Below, in pieces: positions 33,762-46,300 of a DNA stretch of 64,000 bases; positions within the stretch are counted from its first letter, which is position 1, and every line of letters starts with the position of its first letter. The translations under genes were made by a program, and so were the position numbers. The stretch covers positions 13,720,001 to 13,784,000 of the forward strand of contig OX467086.1 of assembly GCA_950106755.1 (NCBI GenBank). Direction: 5' to 3'. Source of the stretch: Climacium dendroides. Its lineage: Eukaryota; Streptophyta; Bryopsida; Hypnales; Climaciaceae. The notes under the pieces were generated by a model. It ran no database searches, had not been told where the DNA came from, and saw only the letters and a list, made by a program, of their open reading frames with translations.

Positions 33762-36390
33762 TAGGTGCATGTATAGTCAGTTCTTTAAAAATTCACAACT
33801 TATTCTCACATTGTCCAAATAATACATTTGAAAGTGTACATAATTTTTTTTTTCTCTTGGTATTAGGGTCCGATAATTTGATGGATGTCTATTAATATTA
33901 GACATCATGTCCCAAACCCTTGAATGGACGGTTACGGGTGTTCCTACCTGAGGCGTACACACCTACCAGCGAAGAACGCTTTCCTGCACTGCCCAAAAGC
34001 AATGGGAAAAAAAAAGAGCATCCCTGGCCCACGGGGCGTGGCTCCCAATGCCGCAGCCCCGAGCCAGGAAGATTCCGCTGGTGGTGGGGCAACAGCCCCG
34101 CCGCAGCCCCAACCGCTCCTTCCGTCCGCGCCAGCCTCCTCACCAAGCGGACCCCGCCCTCCCCTTCCCAAATCCCAACCAACCACGAAGTCACGAACCG
34201 ACGAACGAAACGCGTCGCATTCACCTGCGATGGAGCCGTGTTTGACCACGAAAGCGACGAAGCCATTCTCAACTGAACGACTCCACGCGATAAAAAGAAA
34301 GTACTGTATCTTAGTCATCAAAAACAAATCAGGAAACGCTGGCCCGCCGGGGTAGTGTCAAATTCGTCAAAATTGTCGGCACCCAAGTGGTAGTGACCAC
34401 GGATCCCGCGGGATTCCTGGATCCTCCCTCGCCCTACCACCCACCACGCTTTCACGACACCACGACGTCACGAAGGAAGCCACCAGCAAGTCAGTCAGAC
34501 AGGCCCAAGTCGAAGCCCATCTGCACAGTAGTAGTAGTAGTAGCTCTTTCAAACTTACTTACAGTAGTCCTCTTCAATCTTCGTCTATCTTGAGAACAGC
34601 GTTTCCCAAAGCCCACTTGCGAAGTCAGTTCGTCGGGTGCTTTCCTTAGCGTGGCTTGGCTTTGGTTTGGATCCTCCAAGGCTCGGAAGATTTCTCCATG
34701 GTAGCAGCTAGCGCTCTACGTTGAATCTCGTCCAGCCATTGCAGCTTGGAATTCATGCAGGGGAGGTGATTGAATCGTCGTGGAATTGGAAATCCCTGGT
34801 TCAGCGAGTGGGGACGGACGGTGTTTCGGGGATACTGGATTCCGGCCTCTGGGTGGTATGTTTGACGATTTCCACGGTGCCGGGGATTTTCTAGGTGCGT
34901 GTGTGGGCACGTCTCGATCTGGAACTGACTCGGTCTTCGCCGTCTTCGGGTTTGTTCTTGGAAGTTCCGCTGAGTCAGCCTCCTTCTAGTGTTTGATATT
35001 CCAAAATTCCTTCTAGTGTTGCGCACGAGTCATATCACAAGTAGTTGGAGCAAGTAGTTGGAGCTTCGAACGAGGACTTCAAAATCATGGGGTGGGGTAG
35101 TACACTAGCTCCATGGTGTAGCCGTCTTTGATCTGAATCTGATTTGTGGACCTGCGGGGGTGATCGTTTTTGTGTTTAGGGCTTTTCTGAAATTCGGCGC
35201 TCGGAGCTCCCGTCAGTCTGGATTTGTCGGATACTGGAGAAGCGAGGATAGAGCGTGCACTCCCCGATACCGACGGGTTTTTTTTTTTCTCTTGCTAGCG
35301 ACTGCTTCCAGGTGATGAATCTTCTCCCGAAGTTCAATTTTGATCATACTTTCTAGAATCCCTGTTGAAGATGTTTCCGCTTACAACAGGGAGAGTTTCC
35401 GGAAGTCAATAACCTCCGTTAGTGCCCCACGTTCCAGAAATTCGGTTTGCAATATTGCGCACTATTTCGCATGATCGTCCTTTGCCGAATTACCGGATCT
35501 AGCCAGTTTGGCCGCGCCATGTTGCGAGCGAGCGAGCGCTACAGAATGAACAGTAACGAACTGCCGGCAGATTTAGCAATTCTCAGACGTTTTTCTATTT
35601 CTCGTTGCTACAATTTTTCTCCACGTGTTTACTGTTTTGGGAACTTTGGCCAATTTTAGGGCGACTCATCCACTTTAGATGTTGAATTACGCTGATTTGC
35701 TCTATTAGTGAGGGGGGAATTAGTGCACCTATGAAATTTATGTCACCACAAAATTTCATTTCGATACATAAACAATTCAAAATAGTCGGTAACTTTGGTA
35801 AAATAGTGTCACATGCTCTATTAAAACAAATCAGTGTACCTTAGGTCAAGGGGCGACAAGAATTCATGTCATGGTCTTGTCGAATACGTCCGGTTTGCAG
35901 TATTATCTGGCAAAAGAGTGTGTCCAGCCTGGTGGGTTGAGCTACTGTACCCTCAATAATTCATTTTACCAGCTCCTCGACGTCATTTCTGTCTTGTCAT
36001 ATTCTAGTCTCTCATCATCACTCACTTGGGTATCTCTTCCCAAAGATAGATAATCTAGGGTCACTTCAATTTTTATAATATATTAGTTTATATTGTTTGA
36101 AATAGAGAGGAATCTAGGGTTAAAACCCGTGACTTTTGTGGCAAAGAGAAACCTCTGATGAGGCTATGAGTACCTGTTCGTCTCAAGTTATTAAAACAAT
36201 AGTTTAATTCCCTTCCAACTCTTAGTGAATGTCTAAGGTAACTACACCTAAACGACGCTAGATTCCCCTTTAAAAAAAAAACTTTACTACTGTTTAACTG
36301 TCTCGGTTTTGGTTGTGTCCAGTTCGCAATGGAAAGCATATATTATTTTGACACTGTATGGAGAATTCTAGGGTTGATTTTACACCCAGA
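33762..36390. other. CpG-rich region upstream of the GT37 gene, no protein gene supported
   Basis: From about 33,900 to 35,700 the sequence is GC- and CpG-rich compared with the AT-rich flanks. Open frames occur on both strands in several frames at once, which is what high GC content produces, and none matches a known family. It may be the promoter and untranslated leader of the gene at 37,021, but no transcription start can be assigned. From 35,700 to 36,390 it is AT-richer with no feature. Confidence 0.45.
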
Positions 36391-36860
36391 ACTTTGACTT
36401 CAAAATATCTAGATTCATGCACTACGTAGCTTCCAGGTTTCAATGCAATGTATTCTCTCACAAAAACTCTGATTACTAGTGTAAATTTGAAAGTTTATCT
36501 CAAATGTTTAGGAATCTTTCTAACAACTTGAACTAATTATGAAAATCATGTATGAGGCCAGTACCTGCAGCTTACGTCAACTTCTAATTTGACGTTCAAA
36601 TGCCTAGATTTATGCACAGCATAGCTGACAGGTTTCACTGCAATGTATTCTCTGACAAAAACTCTGAATACCACTGTAAATCTGAAATTTTATCACAACT
36701 GTTCAGCAATCTTTCTAGCAACCGTAGCTAATTGTTAATAATCACACACGGGACCACTGCCCTGCGCCTTCAGTTACAACAACTCTAAATTGACTTCAAA
36801 ATGTCTACATTTATGCACAACATAGCTGACAGGTTCACTGCAATGTTCACTCTGACAGGA
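36391..36860. repeat. Three diverged tandem units of about 195 bp upstream of GT37
   Basis: The block TAGATTTATGCAC(A)-(A/G)CATAGCTGACAGG, followed by CACTGCAATGTATTCTCTGA and ACAAAAACTCTGA, occurs starting near 36,411, 36,604 and 36,808, spaced about 193 and 204 bp. The last unit is partial. The array ends less than 200 bp before the GT37 start codon. Confidence 0.8.
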
Positions 36861-37020
36861 AGGCAACCTCACCAAGGAACGAGAGTCACAGATCTGATCT
36901 AGCAACAAGGTCGAGCATGAAGAATACTATGTGGAATGCACAACCATGAGCCAAACTCGTGTCAGGAAAGAACATTTCAATCCCGGCCTCCTGGCCCTCT
37001 TCTCAACCTGAGATTCCATA

Positions 37021-39172
37021 ATGTTCAAAATGCGGAATTTCAAGCATGGCATCCCCAGCCCCAGATCCCGAGCCTCCCAAACCCAAAAGAGCCTGCTATC
37101 CAAGCTCCTCATCTTCTTCTCGACTCTCGCCCTTTTTACAATTGCAGTCCGCCTGGTATCTCCCTCAACACCGAAGCCCTCAAGTCTTTCCCCTGACGGA
37201 GATCCGATCAACCATTACGACCATGCTGCCCCTGAAGTTCAGCATCTACAACACCCCAATCCCACAACTCTCCCCTTCCCTTCCTCCGTCCCTGCGCTTC
37301 TTCGGAAACTGAAAGCCAAGACGTTGATTGCGAGTAAAGGGAACAGAACGAAAACCCTGTTCACAGAAGAGAGTCGATCCGCCTGGCGTGCTTCCCACCC
37401 GTGTCGAAGCCGACTGGAGATTGGGGATCTGTACTCGTTGAGAAAAGTGACGAAAGATGTGGGGGAGAATGTGGAGTGGAAGAGAGTTTATGAGGCGTAT
37501 GAGGAGCTTCACAGGACGTGTGTGATGCAGATGGGGAATGTGACGGAGTTTTTCTTGAGGAGGAAGAGGATTGAGGGGTGTCAGTTTGTGGTGGCGGGGG
37601 TGGAGCCAGGGGCCGGGTTGGGGAATAAGGTGTTGTCGGTTGTGTCGGCGATGGTGTATGCGGTGGTGACGCAGAGGGTGCTGATGGTGCCGGCGGCGAC
37701 GGCGGTGCCGGGGGTATTTTGTGAGCCGTTTGAAGGGTCTTCCTGGGAAATCGATCCGGATGGGGTACAGATTCTGAACATTTTTTAATTTCAATGGTTT
37801 GGTCAAGATCATTGCGTCCTGTCCAAAGGTTCAAAACAGTGTGTCCAGTAACCAACACTGATCTAAGCCATCAAATCCAAATTGAAGATGAGGAGATGAA
37901 GAAGATGCGGGGGTCTTACGGTCGAAAATTGGGAGGCCTCCTCATCTGAAGCACCTCGGGATAGACCGTCTCAAGATAGGTCTCGAAATGTCAAATTGCG
38001 TTCTCCGAATTGCTTCCATTTCGGAGCTCAAGTTTCAAGCATTGTTTCAAGCTTGATATCCTAATAGTTTTTGACATTTTCTACAGGTATGGTCGGAAGG
38101 CAAGAGGCGCGGCGATTTATGGATATCGATGGAAGAGATGTACCGGAGAGTCGACACCCGAGGCTCACACGGCAACGGCACTTCCCCCGCCATGGTATCC
38201 CCGATTTACGCAAGTCAAACGACAGAGCGTTGGGATTTCCAGCCGCAGCCCCGCTTCTTCTGCGACACGGAGCAAGCGCAATACACCCAAGTCGACTGGA
38301 TCGGCTTCCGCAACAACTTATACTACGTCCCGAAGCTCTTCGGGGTTCCCACCTTCCGCCCCTTACTAGAATCCCTGTTCCCCGACCACAACGTCCTCAC
38401 CCAAGTCCTCCGCACGCTCATGCTCCCCTGCGACGCCGTCTGGGGCCGCGTGAAGCAAGTGCACGACGCACACTTCCGTCACGCCGATCGCCGCGTGGGC
38501 GTGCAATTGCGATACTTCCATGGCCAGGCGGATTTTTTCGCAACGCATGAGGACAATGAGGAGCATGTGAAGCAATGTCTGGTGCAGAATCGCTTCCTCC
38601 CAAATCCTAATGGCTCCCCTGGTGTATCCCCCCCGTCTGTCGCGATCTCCCCGTTGCAGCCCATGAACGTGACCACCGTGCTGGTGACTTCCCTCTACCA
38701 AGGCTTGTTCGATCGCCTCACGAAAGACTTTGTGCGAACTTCATTGGAATCAGGTGACGCAGTTGGAATTCTGCAGCTCACACACGAAGGCGACCAGTAC
38801 TTCGGCGTGGAAGTCGACCGGCAAGCGTTGGTAGAAATCTTAAGCTTGAGCCTGACCGATCACTTGATTCTCACGCCACTGTCGACGTTCGGCGCGCTCG
38901 CGCAAGGCTACGGAAGCTTGACGCCCTGGTACATTGATCGCCGCAGAGAAACTGACACACCGTGTGTGCGCGCGCTCTCGTTGGAGCCTTGTTACCAAAT
39001 CCCTGCTTCGACAAAATTTCTGTGCCCGCATGATGAGGGTGTGAACGGCAAATTCATGGTTGATGAGGTGGGGTACATCTCGGATTGCCATTCTGTGGAG
39101 GACCCGCTCTTCAAAGTCAATAGCGCGGGGCTTGGGATCCAGCTCCTCGTCGACGCGCGCAGGGGAACATGA
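37021..39172 (+). CDS. GT37 family fucosyltransferase (xyloglucan/cell-wall type)
   Basis: Two exons, 37021-37764 and 38087-39172 (intron 37765-38086, GT-AG, phase 0), give about 609 aa. A short N-terminal tail followed by LLIFFSTLALFTIAVRLV (about residues 28-45) is a Golgi type II signal anchor. The catalytic region has AGLGNKVLSVVSAMVYAVVT, RVLMVP, FCEPFEGSSWEI, FFCDTEQAQY, DWIGFRNNLYYVPKLFG, AVWGRV, RRVGVQLRYF (containing the Arg conserved in the family), VTSLYQGLF, LTHEGDQYFG, STFGALAQGYGSLTPWYI and LSLEPCYQIP. These occur in the order found in plant FUT1-like enzymes, which transfer fucose from GDP-fucose to xyloglucan or arabinogalactan side chains. Length is slightly above the roughly 560 aa of FUT1. 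Acceptor specificity cannot be read from sequence. Exons are much richer in GC than surrounding DNA. Confidence 0.9.
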
Positions 39173-39199
39173 AGACGACTTGGGTTTGGATTTGGATGA

Positions 39200-39222
39200 G
39201 GGTTAGGGTTAGGGTTAGGGTT
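39200..39222. repeat. Short (GGGTTA)n run just after the GT37 stop codon
   Basis: Nearly four copies of the six-base unit GGGTTA begin 28 bases after the stop codon. The unit is TTAGGG-like, one T shorter than the TTTAGGG unit seen at 63,346-63,422. Confidence 0.9.
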
Positions 39223-41600
39223 CAAGGCCATTTGGAACCCCGCTCCTCGTGTAAGTTCTTGTTGAATTTACAGATGAAAAGAGGAGGAAACAATAGTCTT
39301 TCAAGTTCTTTTTGCAGAATAGATGGAACCCCACAATTTAGATTGGAGAGATCGGCAGACTAAAAGTACTGAGAGCTTACCCATGTTTATAGGTCAATGA
39401 TTGAGTAGAGAAACCCCTGTACTACAAGAGTGTAAAAGACTCAAGGATTAGTGAGGAGACTCTTTCTTAATTCATATACCGGTACTCGTTTTCTGTGAAC
39501 TGTCCCCTTCACTCATCCCCCAAAGTCATTCCAAAGGTGTATGTAAAAAAAATCCCCTATTTTGTGCTTGATTAATTTATTAACTACACCTCTTAAATTT
39601 TATTTGAGGCCTCTGATTGCAAATATGAATTCAAATTTTGCAAACTTTATCATGCATAGCAAATAAAAATTTCAGCATTTTCTCTCGGGATGAGCAAGGG
39701 GTCAATTCACCCAAGCCATAAACCTCTAGCTATGGAGTCTCGCTCATGTGTCATCATGTCATTGGCCCTCAGTTCTTGGGTTATTGACAATAACTTGTTT
39801 TATCAATATTGTTTGAGTTGGATGAATGAAGTTGCAGACCCTAACACCTAGAAAGGATATTTCTATTGTTGGATGGAATGTTTGTAATCACTTTGTATTT
39901 GGATGAAATACTTTCATAACTCCCATGTGCTTGGATGAAATGTATCATAGCCATGTTATCTTCGGATGATAATTTCTATAACTCACATGTTCTTCGATGA
40001 TAATTTCTATAACCAACATGTTTTTAGATGAAAATATATGTTTTTGAAGATATGTTATTGTAGATCATTACTATAGATTTCAAGATGTATTTCAAATTTC
40101 AAAAAAGTCAATGAGTTCAAATGAAGTTTTGGTGGCATTATTAACTAAATTGAAGATTCATTTTGATTTTTCAAATTACTTAACTATTCTAGAGAATCAA
40201 AAGAAAGGAGCTGAAATTAATGATTCTTCTTGCATATTCACTACAGCTAATTGGCTACAATAAAGAGAAATGCTACAAAAAAATTGATCAACCTTTGCCA
40301 TAATGAGTTGTCATTGTAAAGGAAGATGTGCAAGTAGTTGTTGACAAAGATGGAAAAATTCCCTCGGTTATCAACAAAAGAACCTCCAAAAATAGCACAC
40401 AAACCAAAACTATCTAAAGCTAACTATAATAGGTGATGCAAGATGAGTAACAATAATCTCTAAATGACAAAGAACTTTAATGATCAACTTGATCACATTA
40501 ATTTTTGAAGGATCTAATGAAGATTTAGAAAATGTAGTTGCTTGAGCATCTTTATCAAGTTTGGAAACAATGACAATCTTTCACTTAGAGTAACTTCATT
40601 TCTTGATGTAGAATCTCTCGATGTAAAATTACTTTCATCATGACCAATAATAGATGCAAATTTCCTTTAAAAGAATTGTCAATCTTGGAAGGACTTGGAC
40701 TATAATTAGTTGCCGGGAATAGATTTGGAAGATTGCAATCAATAATAGCACAATCATGAAAAATATCACTACTATGAGAGCTCTCTACTAGAGAAGCAAA
40801 TGAACCAAGATTTCAAATTCCTTGAGGCTAAAGATGAGAATTAGTAATTGGAATAGGAGTACGAATAGCAAAACAAGGAATACGAATTGGAACTTGAGCA
40901 AAAATAGGAGGTGGAAAGGATGATAGTTTGGGATAGTTAGAATGGTAAGCAGGAGGTAAACCTTGACCAATAGTAAAAGGTCGAGGACTATTAGCTTGCT
41001 AAAAAGTGTGTTGAGATGGTATAGGTACACATCAAAAATAATTATCATTAGTGATCAGTGTTGTATGTTCAAAATAGAACCCTCTATTATTTGTCATTTG
41101 TTGAAAGGACTAAGGAGAATTTTTCCAATCACAAGTTTCCACCACCCAAACAAAGTATGCAAGAGCTTGGGCCTTTTGAAGCTTGAACAATTGTCATTTT
41201 TGTCAACCCTAACAGTGGTTTCACTCGAGCACATATATGTGTAACAGAACTCATACTATAACCAATATTAGGAGGCATAGAAACTAAAGGAGATTTTCGA
41301 CGTTGAGGATCAACAAATACACTGATAGGATCTTTGATCTCATAATTGATACAAGGATCTTCAATAGTTGAATTATAATCCATTTCTTTAGCATGAGATA
41401 CATTACCAACTACAATTTCATCATCACTAGCACAATCAAATAATATCTTCACCAAGTTGAATTATCTATTGTATTCAGCCTTCTTATAAGCGTAACTCAT
41501 TTTGATTCACTGAATGGTAGAAATAGATCCATCAAGACCACTTCAATATTTTTCGATAGAACAATGGTTTCAAAGTCAAGCAACTTTCCATTTTCATAAG
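39223..41600. other. Intergenic, probably including GT37 3' UTR and remains downstream of the Crypton-like gene
   Basis: AT-rich. A minus-strand open frame at 41,129-41,455 (108 aa) lies directly downstream of the recombinase motifs and may be the C-terminal tail of that gene; its sequence is not recognisable. Short GGATGAAAT/GATGATAATTTCTATAAC repeats occur near 39,840-40,030. No other gene seen. Confidence 0.4.
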
Positions 41601-43290
41601 GCTACCTCAGTAAAATATATACTACACGAGCTTTTAGTAAAGTAACATAGTCGTAGCAACTCAAAATATTCAGGTTTTGGTGACCAAAATTTTTAGTAAT
41701 AACCTTTGGTGGAATACAAGTAACAATCATGCATGTTATTGACGTAACTTGTCCACTGTTGTTTGTTATGTCACCTTCCATGCTTGCATTTTTAGCCATT
41801 GTACGCATCCAAGAACATATCATTCCTTCTCCCACACCTTACAAACCTTAGACTAAATCGTAGATCTATTGTTGTTAATGACAAATAGAAATAAATGCTA
41901 GCTATCATTCTTGATGGGAGGCATGTGCTCAATTAGCCTAAAACGTTTTGATCATGTCTTCATCACAAGAAATAACTATTGCTTTAAAATGCTCATCTTG
42001 AAATTGTTTTTTTAAGTTTATTTTATAATTCTTAGATGTTTGCTAATCAAATCTGCAAATAATTCACACAAACAAAAGGTTAGTAATAAAACTACCACAT
42101 AGTTTGAATACAAGAAAAAAATTAAGTGACAAAAGATAAAGGAATAACATACCGCAAACACAAGATGTTACAGTTGTATTCCAATAGAAAATCATTCCTC
42201 TTTAGAGAATATAATTCCCTATTTTTTTCAAATCAAGTACATAACAAAGTAGTAGAATGCAAAATGCATTTGGCACCTCCTAGGTTTGGTATTTGCATAA
42301 AGCAGATGATTGAGGATTTTTTTTTAGCCTCCCACGTAAGTGCATCGACCTTCCTCCTACCTTTGTTCACACCAACATCATGGGATTTCTCTATAAATTT
42401 AAACAATGATTTGTTAGCACTTATAAAGAAAAGATTCTTCATGATATCAAACGATTTTTCTAGGATTTTAGTCCGTCTAACATGGCGTCCTTGCTCTTTA
42501 CACAATATTCTCTTGAAAGCCTTCATGAATCTCGTCAAAGAGCCTATAGGATAGCACTCACCACTTGACTTGTATACTATCAAGAAGATTTTAGAGATCA
42601 ACTCTCCGAACTCATCATAACTAAGCTCTTCAATCAACTTTGATGTATCAATGCCCATGAATACACACCATAAGTCGAACTTATTTCTTGCCAACTTATT
42701 ATTTGTTTTTACTATTCTCACCCTCATCTTCAATTACCTTCTTCCATTCATCATTAGAAACAAGAAGAAACACTTGAGTTCCAACAACTCGTTGAATAGT
42801 AGGATTTGTAACAATAAGAGTGAATGACAAAGGAGTTCAAACATTTTAAGGTTGGATACAACATGAAAGTCAACTAATGCGTCTAAGGTTTCAAAAGAAA
42901 AAAAATTTGCATCCAATGTTTGGATTGAAGGAAGTTACACATCTAAATTCAAAGTTGAAGTAGTATGAATGAACTTTAGTGTAGAATTAGAACAAATAGT
43001 CACAAGATTAGTGTCCATTTTTTCTACACTATCCATTGCAACAAATTTTTGCATGATTGTACACTCAAGTTCTCTACTTAAATTTGTAGTATCAATCAAA
43101 ATGTCATCCATGCATGAAATAGGATTAACTACATGATCCCCATCAGCTATAATAGTAATATTCTTGTAGCATTTGCTAACATGCAGAGGAGTGATAGCAA
43201 CAAGACTAGAATTTGACAAATTAATGCTAAGACTAAACAAATCATCTGGATCAATCAACTGCATTGCCTTCATTTTCTTCAAACCCTTCT
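41600..43290 (-). pseudogene. Crypton-like tyrosine recombinase (DUF3504 type), decayed
   Basis: The minus-strand frame 42,733-42,233 contains SYDEFGELISKIFLIVYKSS, GECYPIGSLTRFMKAFKRIL and a KVDALTWE segment. These match the N-terminal core of Crypton/DUF3504 recombinases (a Y-P-x-x-S-L box, then L-T-x-E). Further downstream, the frame at 41,835-41,602 has EGDITNNSGQVTSITCMIV, FGHQNLNILSCYDYV, matching the C-terminal N-H-S-G-R...G-H...Y catalytic box. Here the conserved His and Arg read Asn and Gln. Between them, fragments (EHMPPIKNDS, KVCKVWEKE, WLKMQAWKV) are out of frame. Upstream frames to 43,282 probably belong to the N-terminus. In known Cryptons this enzyme excises and integrates circular DNA. 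Frameshifts and substituted catalytic residues make this copy inactive. Family recognised from motif order only. Confidence 0.65.
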
Positions 43291-43389
43291 ACTATATTGC
43301 CTTCATTTTCTTCAAACCCTTCTACTGCATTGCGTTCATTTTCTTCAAACCCTTCTACTGCATTGCCTTCATTTTATTCAAATCCTTCT
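43258..43389. repeat. 33-bp tandem repeat, four copies
   Basis: The unit ACTGCATTGCCTTCATTTTC, continuing TTCAAACCCTTCT, starts at 43,258, 43,291, 43,324 and 43,357. There are a few base differences and the last copy is the most diverged. The unit length is a multiple of three. On the minus strand one frame reads an 11-residue Glu/Asn-rich repeat (EGFEENEGNAV), so it may have lengthened an acidic part of the recombinase-like protein. Confidence 0.9.
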
Positions 43390-43399
43390 ACCGCCCTCT

Positions 43400-46300
43400 A
43401 CGTAACCTTGCCACAATAACATTGTCTTCCCTCATGACTAGTAGCATTTTAAAGACCATTACAAATGTAAAATCAAGCACGCAAAACTACTCACTAAATC
43501 TATTACCAAAAATTGACAAACAAGAAATGTATAGCAAACAAAAAAAGCAAGAGAAAGAAAATGTACAATTAAGCAAGAACACCACAATTAAGGAGTCAAT
43601 TCCACTCCATGGCCAAAGGTTTACAACCTATAACCATCTTGAGGAGCCCAGTTATATATTCCATTTCTAAGGGATAGCATCCATATGGACTTTTTGGATA
43701 AATATTGCCAAATCTCTACAATTATTTGGTTTAGCCACAAGCACATGGAAGTCTTTGAATAAAATTAGTGTGTTTAAGTTTGTAACTTTTTGTTGGCCTG
43801 CATTGAACACATTCAAAAAGAAATTCTATGTTGTATTTAAATTTTGTTCAACTTTGAGCTTGTTGGAATTGACACACAATATAGCAAAAAGAAACAAGCA
43901 ACCTTGCCTTTGCTTGCCACCTCTAGGAAAACCAAGCCATTGATTTATCAAAAAAAAATTGACCATTCCTCTCCTATTGTCAATCTTCAAATCTAAAAAT
44001 ACTTTGATAGGGATACTTATAATTAAATAATATTGATCTAAAATACTAGTACATAGAACACATATGGATATTGTATATGGAATAATAATATGGTACAATG
44101 TATAGACATGAACATTAATATGGAATATAGAATACTAATACAAATGGCATATGGATATAAATACATGTATTGTGTCAATATCCCATATTGATTGCAATGA
44201 CAACAACTTCACAAAAAATATAAATACAAGGTGGGGGGTGGATTTCAATTATTTCACAAGCAATATAATTAAATCATGAGTGACAGTAGTAGTTTGTCAC
44301 AATGTACTAAAAATTAATCTATACTCTGTAGTTGCATACAATCAAATTGGTCCAAGCCACCTTATTCCTTATCCAAACAAGAATTAAAAGGACTTAGTAA
44401 AGTTAATTGTGATTATTAAGCCAAAATTTGTAGTCATTTTTTTAAAATCTTGTTGCAAATCACTATAGATTTTATTGTAGTTATCAAAATAACAAAAAAA
44501 ATTGTCCTTAAATGGCATAATTGTTGTAGGACGTGTGTTTAGTAAAGAAAAACTCCCATCTTGGAATCAAGAAAAATCTTTATTATAGTTTAGTTAGAAT
44601 CATGACACTTTAAGAAGAGATATGGGAATTGTTGTGACAAATTTTGCAACAGACTCCATCAACTTTGATGAGATAGGAATAAAGACATTACATTATTCAC
44701 CAACTCTCGATGTTATTTGCATTACATTCTTGAAAAAGAAGAATTAGGTGTCTTTTTATAATCGCATGGTCACACATACTTATGCTAAAGTTGCATCAAT
44801 TGTCAAAAATGATGAGTGGATTGAATGAACCAAATTAGATAGCTTTTACGAATCCAATCCAAATAAACTTACATGGTAGAGCCACGACAAGGAACAAAGA
44901 AGGGTGTGTACAATTTAACTCAAGGTAGTTTGAAAATTTGAAAATCAAAAAGTAGCAACAAGGGCAAATGGAAAAAAGAGGCTTGTTATTTGGTGTTCTA
45001 AAATGTTGTACTCAATCAACTCTAGGATGCAAAATATTTTGCCAAACCACCAAATACTAGTTGTAAGGTATGACAAGCAAATTCCCTAATACAAACATCT
45101 ATCTAACAACCCATTATAGTTTTCCTTCAATCAAGTTTTTTCTAATTAATGTAAACAAAACTTCATTAGGTAGATTAATGATTGAAATCAATGTTTTGTG
45201 TAATGGTGATGGAGATGTTAGAGACTGATTTAGGAACTTGTACCTTTCTAATGTAATTCATTACATGAACTACCTTTTTTTATTCCTTTATGTCATGTCC
45301 ATGTTAGAAAATATTTCAACCATATTAGGAAATATTATAACTACATTAGGTGGTTTGATGACCACCATGGGTATAGTTATTGATGGCTTTGGATAGTCTA
45401 CAAACTATTTTGAGCCATTTGGCTAGTTCACTTAAAAAATTTGTAACAAATTCATACTTCGTCGAAAAAAAAAAATTAAAAAAAAAATCAGCTACTCTCC
45501 CCATTTCTCATGTTTGCCTATATATAAAAAAGAAATTTTAAAATTTAAAATATGTCAACAAAGCAAATCAATCAATCTGCTTGTCATAGGTTAGTTTACC
45601 TTATAACATAGAAGACCAAAAATATTGAAAAATAATTAAATCATATAATTATACAAATGATATGAAAGCTCTAATTGCTAGAAAAAACAAAATTATCCAC
45701 AGCTTTCTTATAACAAATCCAAATGTAATGAATAAAAACATAATACATTTGAAAAGAATTTTATTGACTAATTTTTGTTTCACATTTATATGAATAAATT
45801 CAACAAATATTCTATTTAAATAATAAAATATTTTATCATTATATATATGTATTTATAATTTAACAACAAATTTGAAATATATACATATTTTTTATTCAAA
45901 TACCATACCTAAAAAAGAGGCTCAACATTTCCTATTAAATATTCATTTAATTTAAAATATATTATAAATCCTTTTCAAATATTTATATTTTTCCATACAA
46001 ACACATTACTTTATTACCAAATAGTTTTTCATCAATATTTCTTTTTTGTCCATACAAATACATTAATTTATTACCAAATAGTTTTTCATAAATTGTCATT
46101 GATTTTTTGAATTGATCAAACCCTAACTACCAAGTATAGGAACTTTAGAATTATTTTTGCCAACCCTAACTACCAGGAATAGGAATACTCCTTTGGCTTT
46201 GACAATTGATATTTGAAACGGAATGAACTGTTCCTCGATAACATAACTGAAAATTTTGGAGGTTGGGATTTCCAGTACCCCAAATTTTTACAGAGTTGTC

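Noticed and set aside
33898..35026. Many proline- and arginine-rich open frames on both strands
   Set aside because: High GC content suppresses stop codons in all frames at once. No family motif and no single frame is favoured.
37246..37858. Long minus-strand frames antisense to the GT37 gene
   Set aside because: The plus strand carries clear GT37 motifs. The antisense frames are composition shadows rich in His and Pro.
43173..43670. Plus-strand frame with repeated IAFIFFKPFYC, looking like membrane segments
   Set aside because: The hydrophobic repeat is the antisense reading of the 33-bp tandem repeat. The rest of the frame has no similarity to known proteins.
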